DNA from: CAVSUZ01 sp963791885
Lineage (GTDB): Bacteria; Pseudomonadota; Alphaproteobacteria; Acetobacterales; Acetobacteraceae
NCBI GenBank assembly: GCA_963791885.1
Contig: CAWBUL010000005.1
Coordinates: 806,001-870,000 of the forward strand
DNA: 64,000 nt
Direction of reading: 5' to 3'
Part shown: in pieces, positions 26,263 through 35,334 of the stretch
Position numbering within the stretch: position 1 is the stretch's first letter
Layout: the number at the start of each line of letters is the position of its first letter
Notes under the pieces: model-generated
Database searches by the model: none
What the model saw: only the letters and a program-made list of their open reading frames with translations
Told to the model about the DNA's origin: nothing
Program-made: the position numbers and the translations under genes

Positions 26263-27605
26263 ACGCATTTCCGGCGAATTTGTTTGCGGGATCGCGTTTC
26301 GCCGTGCTGGGGCTTGGGCGCAACGGCTGGCCCGCGGCGCGGGCACTCGCGGCCATGGGCGCCCATGTCGTGGCCTGGGATGATCAGCCCTCATCCGTCG
26401 CACTCGCACGCGACGACCTCTCGCGTTGCGCCGGAGATTTGACGATTGCGGCGTTGTCCGACCTGAGCGGCTATGACGCGCTGGTTTTGTCGCCAGGAAT
26501 TCCGCACAGTTTGCCGCAGCCGCATCCCGCGGCAGCCCGCGCGCGGGCGGCGGGTGTGCCGATCCTGTCCGATGCGGAGTTGCTGTTCCAGGCGGTGCGG
26601 CGGGCCGGATCGCGTGCGCGCTTCATCGGCATTACCGGCACGAACGGCAAGTCCACCACCACAGCGCTCGTCGCGCACATCCTGGCGGAGGCGGGTGTAT
26701 CCGTCGCAGCAGGCGGCAATCTGGGACCAGCCGCGCTGGCCTTGCCGCTGCTGGGCGATAGCGGCGCCTACGTGCTGGAGATGTCGAGTTACATGTTGGA
26801 GCGACTCGCCACGCTGCATTTCGATGCGGCGGCGATGCTCAACCTCAGCGCCGATCATCTGGATCGCCATGGCGACTTGGGCGGCTATGCGGCAGTGAAG
26901 CGCTCCATCTTCGACCGGCAGACCGAAAACGATCTCGCGGTTGTCGGTGTGGATGATGCACCATCGCGCGCCGTAGCGGCCTGGCTGCATGCACGTCCGG
27001 CGCCGGTGATCGAGATTTCCGGCCCGGCTTCGATGGCGTGGGTGGCGGATGCGCCAGCGCTGCCAGGTTCCCATAACGCGCAGAACGCAGCGGCCGCGTG
27101 GGCAATCTGTCAATTCCTGGGCGTGAGGCCCGATGCGATCGCGCGCGGGATCGCCAGTTTCCCCGGCCTGCCACACCGGGCGCAGCGGGTGGCGAGGATT
27201 GATGGTGTGAGCTTCGTCAACGACAGCAAGGCGACGAACGCGGATGCGGCCTCGCGGGCTCTGTCCTGCTATCAGCACGTCGTGTGGATCGCCGGCGGGC
27301 TCGCCAAGTCGGGGGGGATCGAACCGCTCGCATCGCTGTTTCCGCGAGTGGCAAAGGCGCTGCTGATCGGGCGCGACGCACCGACGCTCGCCGCGACGCT
27401 TGCCTCACATGGCGTTCCTTATGCGGATGTTGGCACGTTAGAGGCGGCCGTCGCCGCAGCGCTACCAGCAGCGCGAGAGAGCGGCGCGAATGTGGTTCTG
27501 TTGTCGCCCGCCTGCGCCAGCTTCGATCAGTTCACAGGATTCGACGCGCGGGGCGATCGATTTATCGATCTGGTGCGCGGCCTGTGCACGGCGAAGGCGG
27601 CATAA
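26259..27605 (+). CDS. murD: UDP-N-acetylmuramoylalanine--D-glutamate ligase
   Basis: 448 residues. A Rossmann-like N-terminus (FAVLGLGRNGWPAARAL) precedes the ATP loop ITGTNGKSTTTALVAHIL and the ligase motif NDSKATNADAASRAL. It adds D-glutamate to UDP-MurNAc-L-Ala. The ATG at 26259 overlaps the mraY stop by four bases; the frame stays open for another 318 bases upstream, but inside mraY. Its TAA shares one base with the ftsW ATG. Confidence 0.96.
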   Translation: MNAFPANLFAGSRFAVLGLGRNGWPAARALAAMGAHVVAWDDQPSSVALARDDLSRCAGDLTIAALSDLSGYDALVLSPGIPHSLPQPHPAAARARAAGVPILSDAELLFQAVRRAGSRARFIGITGTNGKSTTTALVAHILAEAGVSVAAGGNLGPAALALPLLGDSGAYVLEMSSYMLERLATLHFDAAAMLNLSADHLDRHGDLGGYAAVKRSIFDRQTENDLAVVGVDDAPSRAVAAWLHARPAPVIEISGPASMAWVADAPALPGSHNAQNAAAAWAICQFLGVRPDAIARGIASFPGLPHRAQRVARIDGVSFVNDSKATNADAASRALSCYQHVVWIAGGLAKSGGIEPLASLFPRVAKALLIGRDAPTLAATLASHGVPYADVGTLEAAVAAALPAARESGANVVLLSPACASFDQFTGFDARGDRFIDLVRGLCTAKAA

Positions 27606-28720
27606 TGGCTCTATCGCGCGCCGACAATTCGCTGCTGGGCCGCTGGTGGTGGTCTGTGGATCGCCTGACGCTGAGTGCGGTGGGGCTGCTGATCGGCTTC
27701 GGCTACATCATGGTGCTCGCTTCCAGCCCGTCCGTGGCTGAGCGGATAGGCGATGCGCGCAATGCCCTGATCATCAAGCAGATCGTGTTCCTGGCACTCG
27801 CCGGCACCATCGTGACGGCGGTCTCGCTGCTCTCCCCGCGTGACGTGAAGCGGCTGGCGATCCTCGGATGCACCATCGCGCTGATGCTGACGGCAGCGAC
27901 GTTGGTTGTGGGTGTGGAGATCAAGGGCGCGCGACGCTGGATTGCGCTACCGGGCATCGCGCTGCAGCCATCGGAATTTCTTAAGCCATGCTTCGCGGTG
28001 GTGACGGCGTGGCTGATCGCGGAAGGGCGGCGACTGCGGCTACCCGGTACGTTGGCGGCTGGAGCGATTTTCGCGCTGATCGTGTTGGTGCTGAAGGCGC
28101 AGCCCGATATCGGCATGACGGCCGTGATCACCGCCGTCTTCTTTGCCCAGTTGTTCATCGATGGGCTCAATCTGTTCTTTGTCGCCGTTGGCGTCGCGGC
28201 GATCTGCGCCGGCGCGGTTGGCGCGTACGTGGTCTTTCCGCACGTGCAGTTGCGCGTGCATGAGTTCCTGCATCCCGTGGGGTCGAACACCTATCAGGTG
28301 ATGACGGCGCTGGAGGCGTTCGGCAATGGCGGCTTGTTCGGGCGCGGACCGGGCGAGGGGCGCGTCAAGGACATTCTGCCGGATGCCCATGCCGACTTCG
28401 TTTTCGCCGTTGCCGGCGAGGAATTTGGGATGCTCGTCTGCCTGGTGATCGTGGGGATTTTCGCCTTCATTGTGCTGCGCGGGCTGCTGCGTCTGCTCAA
28501 GGAACAGGATCTGTTCAATTTGCTGGCGTGCAGCGGGATCCTGGTCGGCTTCGGCCTGCAGGCTTTCGTCAACATGGCGAGTTCGCTCGAGCTTATCCCG
28601 ACAAAGGGCATGACGCTGCCGTTCGTGTCCTATGGCGGATCATCGGTGCTGGCGGTCGCGCTCGGCATCGGCATGCTGCTGGCGCTGACGCGTCGGCGGC
28701 ACCATGGGGACGTGCTGTGA
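27605..28720 (+). CDS. ftsW: Peptidoglycan polymerase FtsW (SEDS family)
   Basis: 371 residues, about ten membrane helices. SEDS motifs are GARRWIALPGIALQPSEFLKP, KAQPDIGMTAVI, and the terminal TKGMTLPFVSYGGSS. FtsW polymerises glycan strands from lipid II at the septum with FtsI. The start at 27605 is directly coupled to murD (TAATG). The end overlaps murG by four bases. Confidence 0.95.
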   Translation: MALSRADNSLLGRWWWSVDRLTLSAVGLLIGFGYIMVLASSPSVAERIGDARNALIIKQIVFLALAGTIVTAVSLLSPRDVKRLAILGCTIALMLTAATLVVGVEIKGARRWIALPGIALQPSEFLKPCFAVVTAWLIAEGRRLRLPGTLAAGAIFALIVLVLKAQPDIGMTAVITAVFFAQLFIDGLNLFFVAVGVAAICAGAVGAYVVFPHVQLRVHEFLHPVGSNTYQVMTALEAFGNGGLFGRGPGEGRVKDILPDAHADFVFAVAGEEFGMLVCLVIVGIFAFIVLRGLLRLLKEQDLFNLLACSGILVGFGLQAFVNMASSLELIPTKGMTLPFVSYGGSSVLAVALGIGMLLALTRRRHHGDVL

Positions 28721-29829
28721 GGGGGCCGACGCTCCGTCCGATCGTCATCGCGGCCGGCGGCACGGGCGGGCATTTCTTCCCGGCGGAGGCGCTGGCTTCG
28801 GCGTTGATCGCACGCGGGCACAGAGTTGCGCTGATGACCGACGCACGTTCCGGCGCGCTGAAAAGTGCGGTGTTCGCCGGCGGCGAAGTGTTCGTGCTGT
28901 CGGGTGCCGGCATCGCCGGCCGGGGATTGGTGCGGGCGGGTAAGGCAGGACTGGCGCTGGCTGCCGGCACGGCACAGGCGCGATCCATGCTCGCGCGTCT
29001 GGGTCCTGGCGTGGTGGTCGGGTTCGGCGGCTATCCCTCGGTGGCGCCGGTGCTTGCCGCGCGCATGCTGCGCGATCGCCCGGCCGTCGTGCTGCATGAG
29101 CAGAACGCGGTGCTGGGGCGGGCAAACCGGTTTCTCTGCCGTTGGTCAACGCGATTGGCGTTGAGTTTTGCCGGAACGGAGCGAGTTCCGTCCGCAGCAG
29201 CCACCGCGTTGGTCGGCAATCCGGTGCGACCGCCGATCGTGGCCGTCGCGGACGTGCCGTACTCCTTGGCAACGGACGAAATCCGGCTGCTGGTGGTTGG
29301 CGGCTCACTCGGTGCGCGCGTATTCAGCGACGTGGCGCCGGCGGCGCTTGCGAATTTGCCTTCCAGTCTGCGGCAGCGTCTGCGTGTGACACAACAATGC
29401 CGGGCGGAGGATCTGGAGCGCGTGCGCGCAGCCTATGCGGCGTGCGGCGTGACGGCTGAGCTATCGCCGTTCTTCCCCGACGTGGCGGATCGGCTCGCAG
29501 CCGCACATCTGGTGATCGGACGCGCCGGGGCTTCCACCGTTGCCGAACTTGCGGTGGCTGGGCGGCCGTCGATTCTCGTGCCGCTGCCGAGTGCGATCGA
29601 CGATCATCAGAGTGCCAATGCACGCGCGCTCGCCGCGGCGGGCGGTGCCTGGGTCATGGCGCAGCCCGGTTTCACGCCACGGGCGCTTGCTGCGCGATTG
29701 ACCGATCTGTTCGGACATCCGGAGATGCTGGCGCGCGCCGCGGATGCAGCCCGTAGCGTGGCTCAACCCGACGCCGCGGAGACGCTGGCCGATCTTACCC
29801 TATCCCTCATGCCGCAGGAGGTCCGATGA
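28717..29829 (+). CDS. murG: UDP-N-acetylglucosamine--N-acetylmuramyl-(pentapeptide) pyrophosphoryl-undecaprenol N-acetylglucosamine transferase
   Basis: 370 residues beginning with a GTG codon that overlaps the ftsW stop (GTGA). The glycine loop AAGGTGGHFFPAEALA lies at the very N-terminus, which fixes this start, and GRAGASTVAEL near residue 265 belongs to the UDP-GlcNAc site. MurG converts lipid I to lipid II on the cytoplasmic face. It overlaps murC by four bases. Confidence 0.96.
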   Translation: MRGPTLRPIVIAAGGTGGHFFPAEALASALIARGHRVALMTDARSGALKSAVFAGGEVFVLSGAGIAGRGLVRAGKAGLALAAGTAQARSMLARLGPGVVVGFGGYPSVAPVLAARMLRDRPAVVLHEQNAVLGRANRFLCRWSTRLALSFAGTERVPSAAATALVGNPVRPPIVAVADVPYSLATDEIRLLVVGGSLGARVFSDVAPAALANLPSSLRQRLRVTQQCRAEDLERVRAAYAACGVTAELSPFFPDVADRLAAAHLVIGRAGASTVAELAVAGRPSILVPLPSAIDDHQSANARALAAAGGAWVMAQPGFTPRALAARLTDLFGHPEMLARAADAARSVAQPDAAETLADLTLSLMPQEVR

Positions 29830-31259
29830 GGGCGCTGCCGCTTTCAATCGGAACCATCCACTTCGTCGGTATCGGCGGCATCGGCATGTCCGGTATCGCC
29901 GAGGTCCTGCACAATCTGGGGTACACGGTGCAGGGCAGCGATCTTGCGGAATTGGCCAATGTGCGCCGGCTGCGCGAGTCTGGCATTGCGGTCTCGATCG
30001 GGCATGACGCCGCAAATCTGAGTAACGCGCGGGTGGTCGTGGTTTCGTCGGCGGTGAAGCGCGACAATCCGGAGGTCGTAGCGGCTCGGGCGCGCTTCAT
30101 TCCCGTGGTGCGCCGGGCCGAGATGCTGGCCGAACTGATGCGGCTGAAATGGTCTGTCGCCGTCGGCGGCACGCATGGCAAAACCACCACCACCAGCCTG
30201 ATCGCAGCGGTGCTGGAGGCGTCGCATCTCGATCCGACAGTGATCAACGGCGGCATCATCAATGCGTACGGCACCAACACGCGGCTCGGCGCCGGCGATT
30301 GGATGGTGGTCGAGGCGGATGAGAGCGACGGCAGCTTCCTGCGCCTGCCAGCGGTGATTGCAGTCGTGACGAATATGGATCCGGAGCACCTGGATCACTG
30401 GGGCACGCCGGATGCCATGGTCGCGGGCTATGACCAGTTTGTTGCGAACATCCCGTTCTATGGTTTTGCCGTGCTGTGCATCGATCATCCCGCGGTGCAG
30501 CAGATGATCCCGCGCCTGTCAGACCGGCGGATCATCACCTACGGCTTCTCGCCCCAGGCGGATGTGCGGGCCGAGCGGGTGGTGGCGGACCGGCTCGGCT
30601 GCACGTTCGAGGTGCTGGTGACCGACCGGGCGCGGAACCGTTCGCGCAAGATGGGGCCGTTCCGGCTGCCGATGCTGGGGCAGCACAATGTGCAGAACGC
30701 GCTGGCCGCTGTCGCGGTCGGTGTGGAGATGATGATCGGCGAAGACACGCTGCGCAGCGCCTTCGCCGCATTCCGGGGTGTGAAGCGGCGGTTCACCAAG
30801 ACCGGCGAAGCGGGCGGCATCACGGTGATTGACGATTACGGCCACCATCCGGTGGAGATCGCCGCGGTGCTGAAAGCGGCGCGGCAGGCGGGTGCGCGTG
30901 ACGTGCTGGCGGTGGTGCAACCGCATCGTTTCACGCGGCTTCATTCGTTGTTCGCCGAGTTCTGTGCCTGCATGAACGATGCCGGCACGGTGATCGTGGC
31001 GGACGTATATCCGGCGGGCGAGGCTCCGATCCCCGGCGTGAACCGGGACGCGCTGGTGGAAGGGCTGCGCGCGCGTGGCCACCGCAGCGTGGTGCCGCTG
31101 CCTGGGCCGGAGCATCTGGCAGAGATGGTGCTGGCGATCGCAAAGCCGGGTGATTTCGTGGTGTGCCTGGGTGCGGGGAACATCACCCAATGGGCCGGTT
31201 CTCTTCCTGAAGAGATGACGGCATTGCAAACGACGCGCCGCGGCGGGAGTGCTGCGTGA
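29826..31259 (+). CDS. murC: UDP-N-acetylmuramate--L-alanine ligase
   Basis: 477 residues. The N-terminal IHFVGIGGIGMSGIAEVL and ATP loop VGGTHGKTTTTSL are diagnostic for MurC, as is DDYGHHPVEIAAVL in the C-terminal domain. It starts peptide assembly on UDP-MurNAc. It overlaps murG and murB by four bases each. Confidence 0.97.
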   Translation: MRALPLSIGTIHFVGIGGIGMSGIAEVLHNLGYTVQGSDLAELANVRRLRESGIAVSIGHDAANLSNARVVVVSSAVKRDNPEVVAARARFIPVVRRAEMLAELMRLKWSVAVGGTHGKTTTTSLIAAVLEASHLDPTVINGGIINAYGTNTRLGAGDWMVVEADESDGSFLRLPAVIAVVTNMDPEHLDHWGTPDAMVAGYDQFVANIPFYGFAVLCIDHPAVQQMIPRLSDRRIITYGFSPQADVRAERVVADRLGCTFEVLVTDRARNRSRKMGPFRLPMLGQHNVQNALAAVAVGVEMMIGEDTLRSAFAAFRGVKRRFTKTGEAGGITVIDDYGHHPVEIAAVLKAARQAGARDVLAVVQPHRFTRLHSLFAEFCACMNDAGTVIVADVYPAGEAPIPGVNRDALVEGLRARGHRSVVPLPGPEHLAEMVLAIAKPGDFVVCLGAGNITQWAGSLPEEMTALQTTRRGGSAA

Positions 31260-32173
31260 GCGCCCTAGCCATCCCTGAAAATCCCAGCGACGCATTGGCA
31301 GACTTGAACGCCCGCATTCGCCGGGCGATGCCGCTGGGTCCCACAACGTGGTTCCGCGTCGGCGGTCCGGCCGAGATGTTTCTGCGCGCTGCTACATTGC
31401 AGGACCTTACGGTGGTGCTCCGGGAGACGCCGCCCGAAGTGCCGGTACAGACGCTTGGGGCGTGTTCAAACCTGATTATCCGCGATGGCGGGTTGCCCGG
31501 CCTGACGATCCGGCTGGGCCGAGGATTCGGCGGCATCATGTTGGACGGCAACGGCGTCATCGCGGGCGCCGCGATGCTGGATGTAACGGTGGCCGAACAT
31601 GCCGCGGCGGCGGGGCTCACCGGGCTTGAGTTTCTGTGCGGCATCCCCGGCACGATCGGCGGTGCGGTGGTGATGAATGCGGGCGCCTATGAGGGCGATG
31701 TCGCCTCGGTGCTCGATTGGGCGGACATTGTGACGCGCTCGGGCGACGTGGTTCGGCTCACGGCGGCTGATCTGGCCTTTGCTTATCGCCATTCCAAACT
31801 CCCGCCCGGCGCTGTTGTGCTTCGCGCGCGCCTTCGCGCCGTGCCAGGAGACAGAGGTGCGATTGCGGCGCGCATGGCCGAGATCAAGCTTGCGCGCGAA
31901 ACCAGCCAGCCGGTTCGTGCGCGCACGGGGGGATCGACGTTCCGCAACCCCCCGGGCATGAAAGCGTGGGAACTGATTGACGCCTCGGGGTGTCGCGGAT
32001 TGACCCGCGGCGGTGCTGCCGTTTCCGACAAGCATTGCAATTTTCTGATCAACACGGGGACGGCGACCGCCGCCGATTTGGAAGATTTGGGCGAGGAGGT
32101 GCGTCGACGCGTCCTCGCTGCGACCGGCGTGTCGCTCGACTGGGAAATCCATCGGATCGGAGTGCGCGCATGA
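31256..32173 (+). CDS. murB: UDP-N-acetylenolpyruvoylglucosamine reductase
   Basis: 305 residues starting with GTG in a GTGA overlap with murC. FAD-binding motifs are TTWFRVGGPAEMFL, LGACSNLIIRDGGLPG and FLCGIPGTIGGAVVMNAGAYE, and the C-terminal GGAAVSDKHCNFLIN carries active-site residues. It reduces enolpyruvyl-UDP-GlcNAc to UDP-MurNAc using NADPH. It overlaps ddl by four bases. Confidence 0.96.
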   Translation: MSALAIPENPSDALADLNARIRRAMPLGPTTWFRVGGPAEMFLRAATLQDLTVVLRETPPEVPVQTLGACSNLIIRDGGLPGLTIRLGRGFGGIMLDGNGVIAGAAMLDVTVAEHAAAAGLTGLEFLCGIPGTIGGAVVMNAGAYEGDVASVLDWADIVTRSGDVVRLTAADLAFAYRHSKLPPGAVVLRARLRAVPGDRGAIAARMAEIKLARETSQPVRARTGGSTFRNPPGMKAWELIDASGCRGLTRGGAAVSDKHCNFLINTGTATAADLEDLGEEVRRRVLAATGVSLDWEIHRIGVRA

Positions 32174-33090
32174 CGCGGGTCGCGGTGTTGTATGGCGGCA
32201 TTTCCGCCGAACGAGAGGTTTCACTTTCAACCGGCGAGCAGGTGATCAGCGCGCTGCGCGAAGCGGGCTACGAGGTGACGCCGGTGGAGGTGACAGAGGA
32301 TTTGGGCGCGGTGATTGCGGCCCTGTCACCGCCGCCGGATGCTGTGTTCAACGCGCTTCACGGTCGGTACGGCGAGGATGGCGCCATCCAGGGTGTGCTG
32401 GACTGGCTGGGCATTCCTTACACGCATTCAGGGGTGCGTGCGTCGTCGCTGGCGATGGACAAGGTCTCGGCCAAGGCCGTGTTCGCGGCTGCGGGACTGC
32501 CGGTGGCGTGCGGGCGCGTGGTGGACACGGACGAATTGATTGCCGTCGATCCGATGCCGCTGCCCTATGTAGTCAAGCCGGTGAACGAAGGTTCGTCGGT
32601 CGGCGTCGAGATTTTCAAGAATGGCGACAACCGACGTGCCGAGGTGGCCCGCAACTGGCGCTTCGGCCGTCGCGCCCTGGCTGAGGAGTATATCCCGGGA
32701 CGTGAGCTGACAGTCGGCGTGATGGGCGATCGGTCCCTGGCGGTGACGGAGATCATCGCCGAAGCGGGAAGCTTTTACGATTACGACTTAAAATATGCTG
32801 ATGGCGGATCGCGCCATGTGATCCCGGCGCGCGTGCATCCGGACGCATACACGCAGGCATTGGACATCGCACTCGCCGCGCATCGCGTGCTGGGCTGCCG
32901 CGGTGCGAGTCGTGCCGACTTTCGTTACGACGATACTGCGGGTGAGCCCGGGCGTCTGGTGCTGCTGGAGGTGAACACACAACCGGGGCTGACGCCGACA
33001 TCGCTGTTGCCGGAGCAGGCGGCGCATGTGGGCGTGAATTTCCCGAGGTTATGCGCGTGGATGGTGGAGAACGCGGCATGCCGCCTGTAG
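32170..33090 (+). CDS. ddl: D-alanine--D-alanine ligase
   Basis: 306 residues, ATP-grasp fold. VAVLYGGISAEREVSLSTG at the N-terminus, YTHSGVRASSLAMDK, PYVVKPVNEGSSVGVEI and LLEVNTQPGLTPTSL match Ddl of the DdlB type found in dcw clusters. It supplies D-Ala-D-Ala for MurF. The ATG at 32170 overlaps the murB stop by four bases; ftsQ starts 13 bases before this gene ends. Confidence 0.96.
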   Translation: MTRVAVLYGGISAEREVSLSTGEQVISALREAGYEVTPVEVTEDLGAVIAALSPPPDAVFNALHGRYGEDGAIQGVLDWLGIPYTHSGVRASSLAMDKVSAKAVFAAAGLPVACGRVVDTDELIAVDPMPLPYVVKPVNEGSSVGVEIFKNGDNRRAEVARNWRFGRRALAEEYIPGRELTVGVMGDRSLAVTEIIAEAGSFYDYDLKYADGGSRHVIPARVHPDAYTQALDIALAAHRVLGCRGASRADFRYDDTAGEPGRLVLLEVNTQPGLTPTSLLPEQAAHVGVNFPRLCAWMVENAACRL

Positions 33091-33947
33091 GGCGCTCCCC
33101 GCGCAACTCGGTCAACGACCGACCGGCGCGCATCAAGCTGCTGCTACGGCGGCAGAAGCGGTTGCTGCGTCCTGGGGCCTGGACGTTCGGTGCGGTGGTG
33201 TGCGTCGGCGTTTTGGCAATTGCGGTGCACTCGGCGGAGCCGGGTGGCGCGTTCGCTCGGTTGCAGTCGCGACTTCTAAGCGTCACCGGGTTTTCCGGCA
33301 TGCGTGTGAGCGATATTCGCATCGAGGGACGCGCGAACACGCCGGAGCCGGTGCTGCGCGCTGCTCTAGGCGTGCATGTGGGCGATCCGATCCTGGGCTT
33401 CTCGGTGACGCAGGCGGAGAAGCGGATCGAGCAACTGTCCTGGGTCGATGACGCGACGGTGGAGCGGCAACTCCCCGGAACCGTGGTCGTGCGGCTGCAC
33501 GAGCGCCGGCCTTTCGCGATCTGGCAGAACCAGGGAAAGTTCGTGCTGATCGACCGCTCGGGGCAGGTGGTGACGAATGAAAACGTCGCCGATTTCCGAC
33601 AGTTCCCGCTTGTTGTTGGAGCCGGCGCGCCAGTGGGTGCGGCTGAGCTGATCGACGCGCTGAACGACCATCCAGGCATCAAGGACAAGATGATCGCCGC
33701 CGTGCGGGTGGGCGAGCGGCGTTGGAATCTACAGATGAAGGGCGGCATGGACGTATTGCTGCCGCAGGGCGGCGAGCGGCAGGTACTCGACCGGCTGTCT
33801 CAGCTGGAGGCACAGCACAAGCTGTTCGAGCGCCCCTTGCAGCGAATCGACCTGCGGCTGCCCAATATGTTGGTGATCCACCCGATGCCAGCCACAGCAT
33901 CTGGCCCGCCGGACAAGCCGGCGACGGCCCTCAAGAAGTCCACCTGA
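33078..33947 (+). CDS. ftsQ: Cell division protein FtsQ
   Basis: 289 residues. A basic cytoplasmic tail is followed by one membrane helix (about 36-54), then a POTRA region (MRVSDIRIEGRANTPEPVLRAAL) and the FtsQ domain with VERQLPGTVVVRLHERRPFAIWQ. FtsQ recruits FtsL/FtsB and thereby FtsWI to the division site. The ATG at 33078 is preferred because it gives a short basic tail, with ddl overlapping by 13 bases. Confidence 0.93.
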   Translation: MPPVGRSPRNSVNDRPARIKLLLRRQKRLLRPGAWTFGAVVCVGVLAIAVHSAEPGGAFARLQSRLLSVTGFSGMRVSDIRIEGRANTPEPVLRAALGVHVGDPILGFSVTQAEKRIEQLSWVDDATVERQLPGTVVVRLHERRPFAIWQNQGKFVLIDRSGQVVTNENVADFRQFPLVVGAGAPVGAAELIDALNDHPGIKDKMIAAVRVGERRWNLQMKGGMDVLLPQGGERQVLDRLSQLEAQHKLFERPLQRIDLRLPNMLVIHPMPATASGPPDKPATALKKST

Positions 33948-33959
33948 GCGGGGCGGCGG

Positions 33960-35270
33960 ATGAACGACATGTCTCGCCGTGTGCTGCCGCCGCAGGGCCT
34001 CGACCCGGAGGAACCCGAGCGCGTGCGTGGCGGGCGCAGCGGGCCGTTCGGCGTGCTGGACATTGGCAGCACGAAGATCGTCTGCCTGATTGGACGCACG
34101 GAGAGTGACGGGCGGCTGCGGCTGCTGGGCTTCGGCTGGCATCGCGGCAAGGGGGTCCGTGCCGGCGGCATCGTCGATCTGGAGGAAGCGGAGCGCGCGA
34201 TACGGGCCGCTGTCGGTCAGGCCGAGGATATGGCGGACACCACACTGCGTTCCGTGACGGTGAATCTCACCTGCGGGCAGCCGGAAAGCCGGCTGTTCAA
34301 CGTGCAATGGCCGGTCGGCTCGGGCGAGGGACGCGCGGTGGAAGAGTCCGACATTCGTCGGGTGATCGCCGAGGGGCGGCTGCGCGCGGAAGTCGAAGGC
34401 CGCGAAATCATTCATGCGCTGCCGCTGACCTTCAGCACGGATGACACGGATCGCGTGCTGGATCCGCGCGGGTTGTTCTGCACCACGTTGACGGCACGGC
34501 TGCACATTATCGACGCGGCGACGAGCGCGCTGCGTTCTCTGGGTGCCTGCATCGCGCGCTGCGATCTCGATATCTCCGAGCTTGTATCGGCGCCGATGGC
34601 AGCGGGTCTTTCGGCTCTGGTCGAAGACGAGCGCGAACTCGGCGCGACAGTGATCGATATGGGCGGCGGTACCACAGGGATGGCGGTGTTCGCGGAGGGG
34701 CAGTTGCTGCACACCGCGCAACTGCCGGTAGGCGGCATTCACGTGACCAACGATCTTGCCCGTCTGCTCTCCACACCGGTGGCGCATGCGGAACGGCTGA
34801 AAGCGCTGTACGGCAACGTGCAATCATCGCCCGACGATGAACGCGAGATGCTGCCGGTGCCGCTGGTCGGCGAAGAGGAGCACCAGATCGCGAAAGTGCC
34901 GCGCAGCATGGTGGTCAGCATCATTCGTCCGCGCATCGAGGAGACCTTCGAGATGGTGAGGGAGCGGCTGGAGAGTTCGGGCCTTACCCGCGCCGCGGGT
35001 AATCGCGTCGTGCTGACAGGCGGTGCCTGCCAGTTATCCGGTGTGCGGGAGATGGCGGCGCGTATTTTGAATCGACAGGTGCGGCTTGGCCGGCCGGCCG
35101 CATTGCGCGGATTGCCTGATGCGGCGTCCGGCCCAGCCTTCGCCACTGCCGCCGGATTACTTGCGTGGGCCGCCGGCGAGGGCCGCAGCCTGCAAGATAT
35201 CGAGTTGGAGCCGGATCGTCCGACAGGACTGTTCCGCCGCTTCGTCAACTTCCTGCGGGACCGGGTGTAA
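33960..35270 (+). CDS. ftsA: Cell division protein FtsA
   Basis: 436 residues, actin-like. It shows VLDIGSTKIVCLIG (phosphate 1), ATVIDMGGGTTGMAVF (phosphate 2) and VVLTGGACQLSGVREMA (adenosine site). The C-terminal RPTGLFRRFVNFLRDRV can form the amphipathic membrane-binding helix. FtsA anchors FtsZ filaments to the membrane. It precedes ftsZ by 64 bases. Confidence 0.96.
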   Translation: MNDMSRRVLPPQGLDPEEPERVRGGRSGPFGVLDIGSTKIVCLIGRTESDGRLRLLGFGWHRGKGVRAGGIVDLEEAERAIRAAVGQAEDMADTTLRSVTVNLTCGQPESRLFNVQWPVGSGEGRAVEESDIRRVIAEGRLRAEVEGREIIHALPLTFSTDDTDRVLDPRGLFCTTLTARLHIIDAATSALRSLGACIARCDLDISELVSAPMAAGLSALVEDERELGATVIDMGGGTTGMAVFAEGQLLHTAQLPVGGIHVTNDLARLLSTPVAHAERLKALYGNVQSSPDDEREMLPVPLVGEEEHQIAKVPRSMVVSIIRPRIEETFEMVRERLESSGLTRAAGNRVVLTGGACQLSGVREMAARILNRQVRLGRPAALRGLPDAASGPAFATAAGLLAWAAGEGRSLQDIELEPDRPTGLFRRFVNFLRDRV

Positions 35271-35334
35271 CCCGCAGCGATGATGAAGACCGAAACCACT
35301 TCCCCGAATCGCGAAAGTTGAGAGACAAGTCACC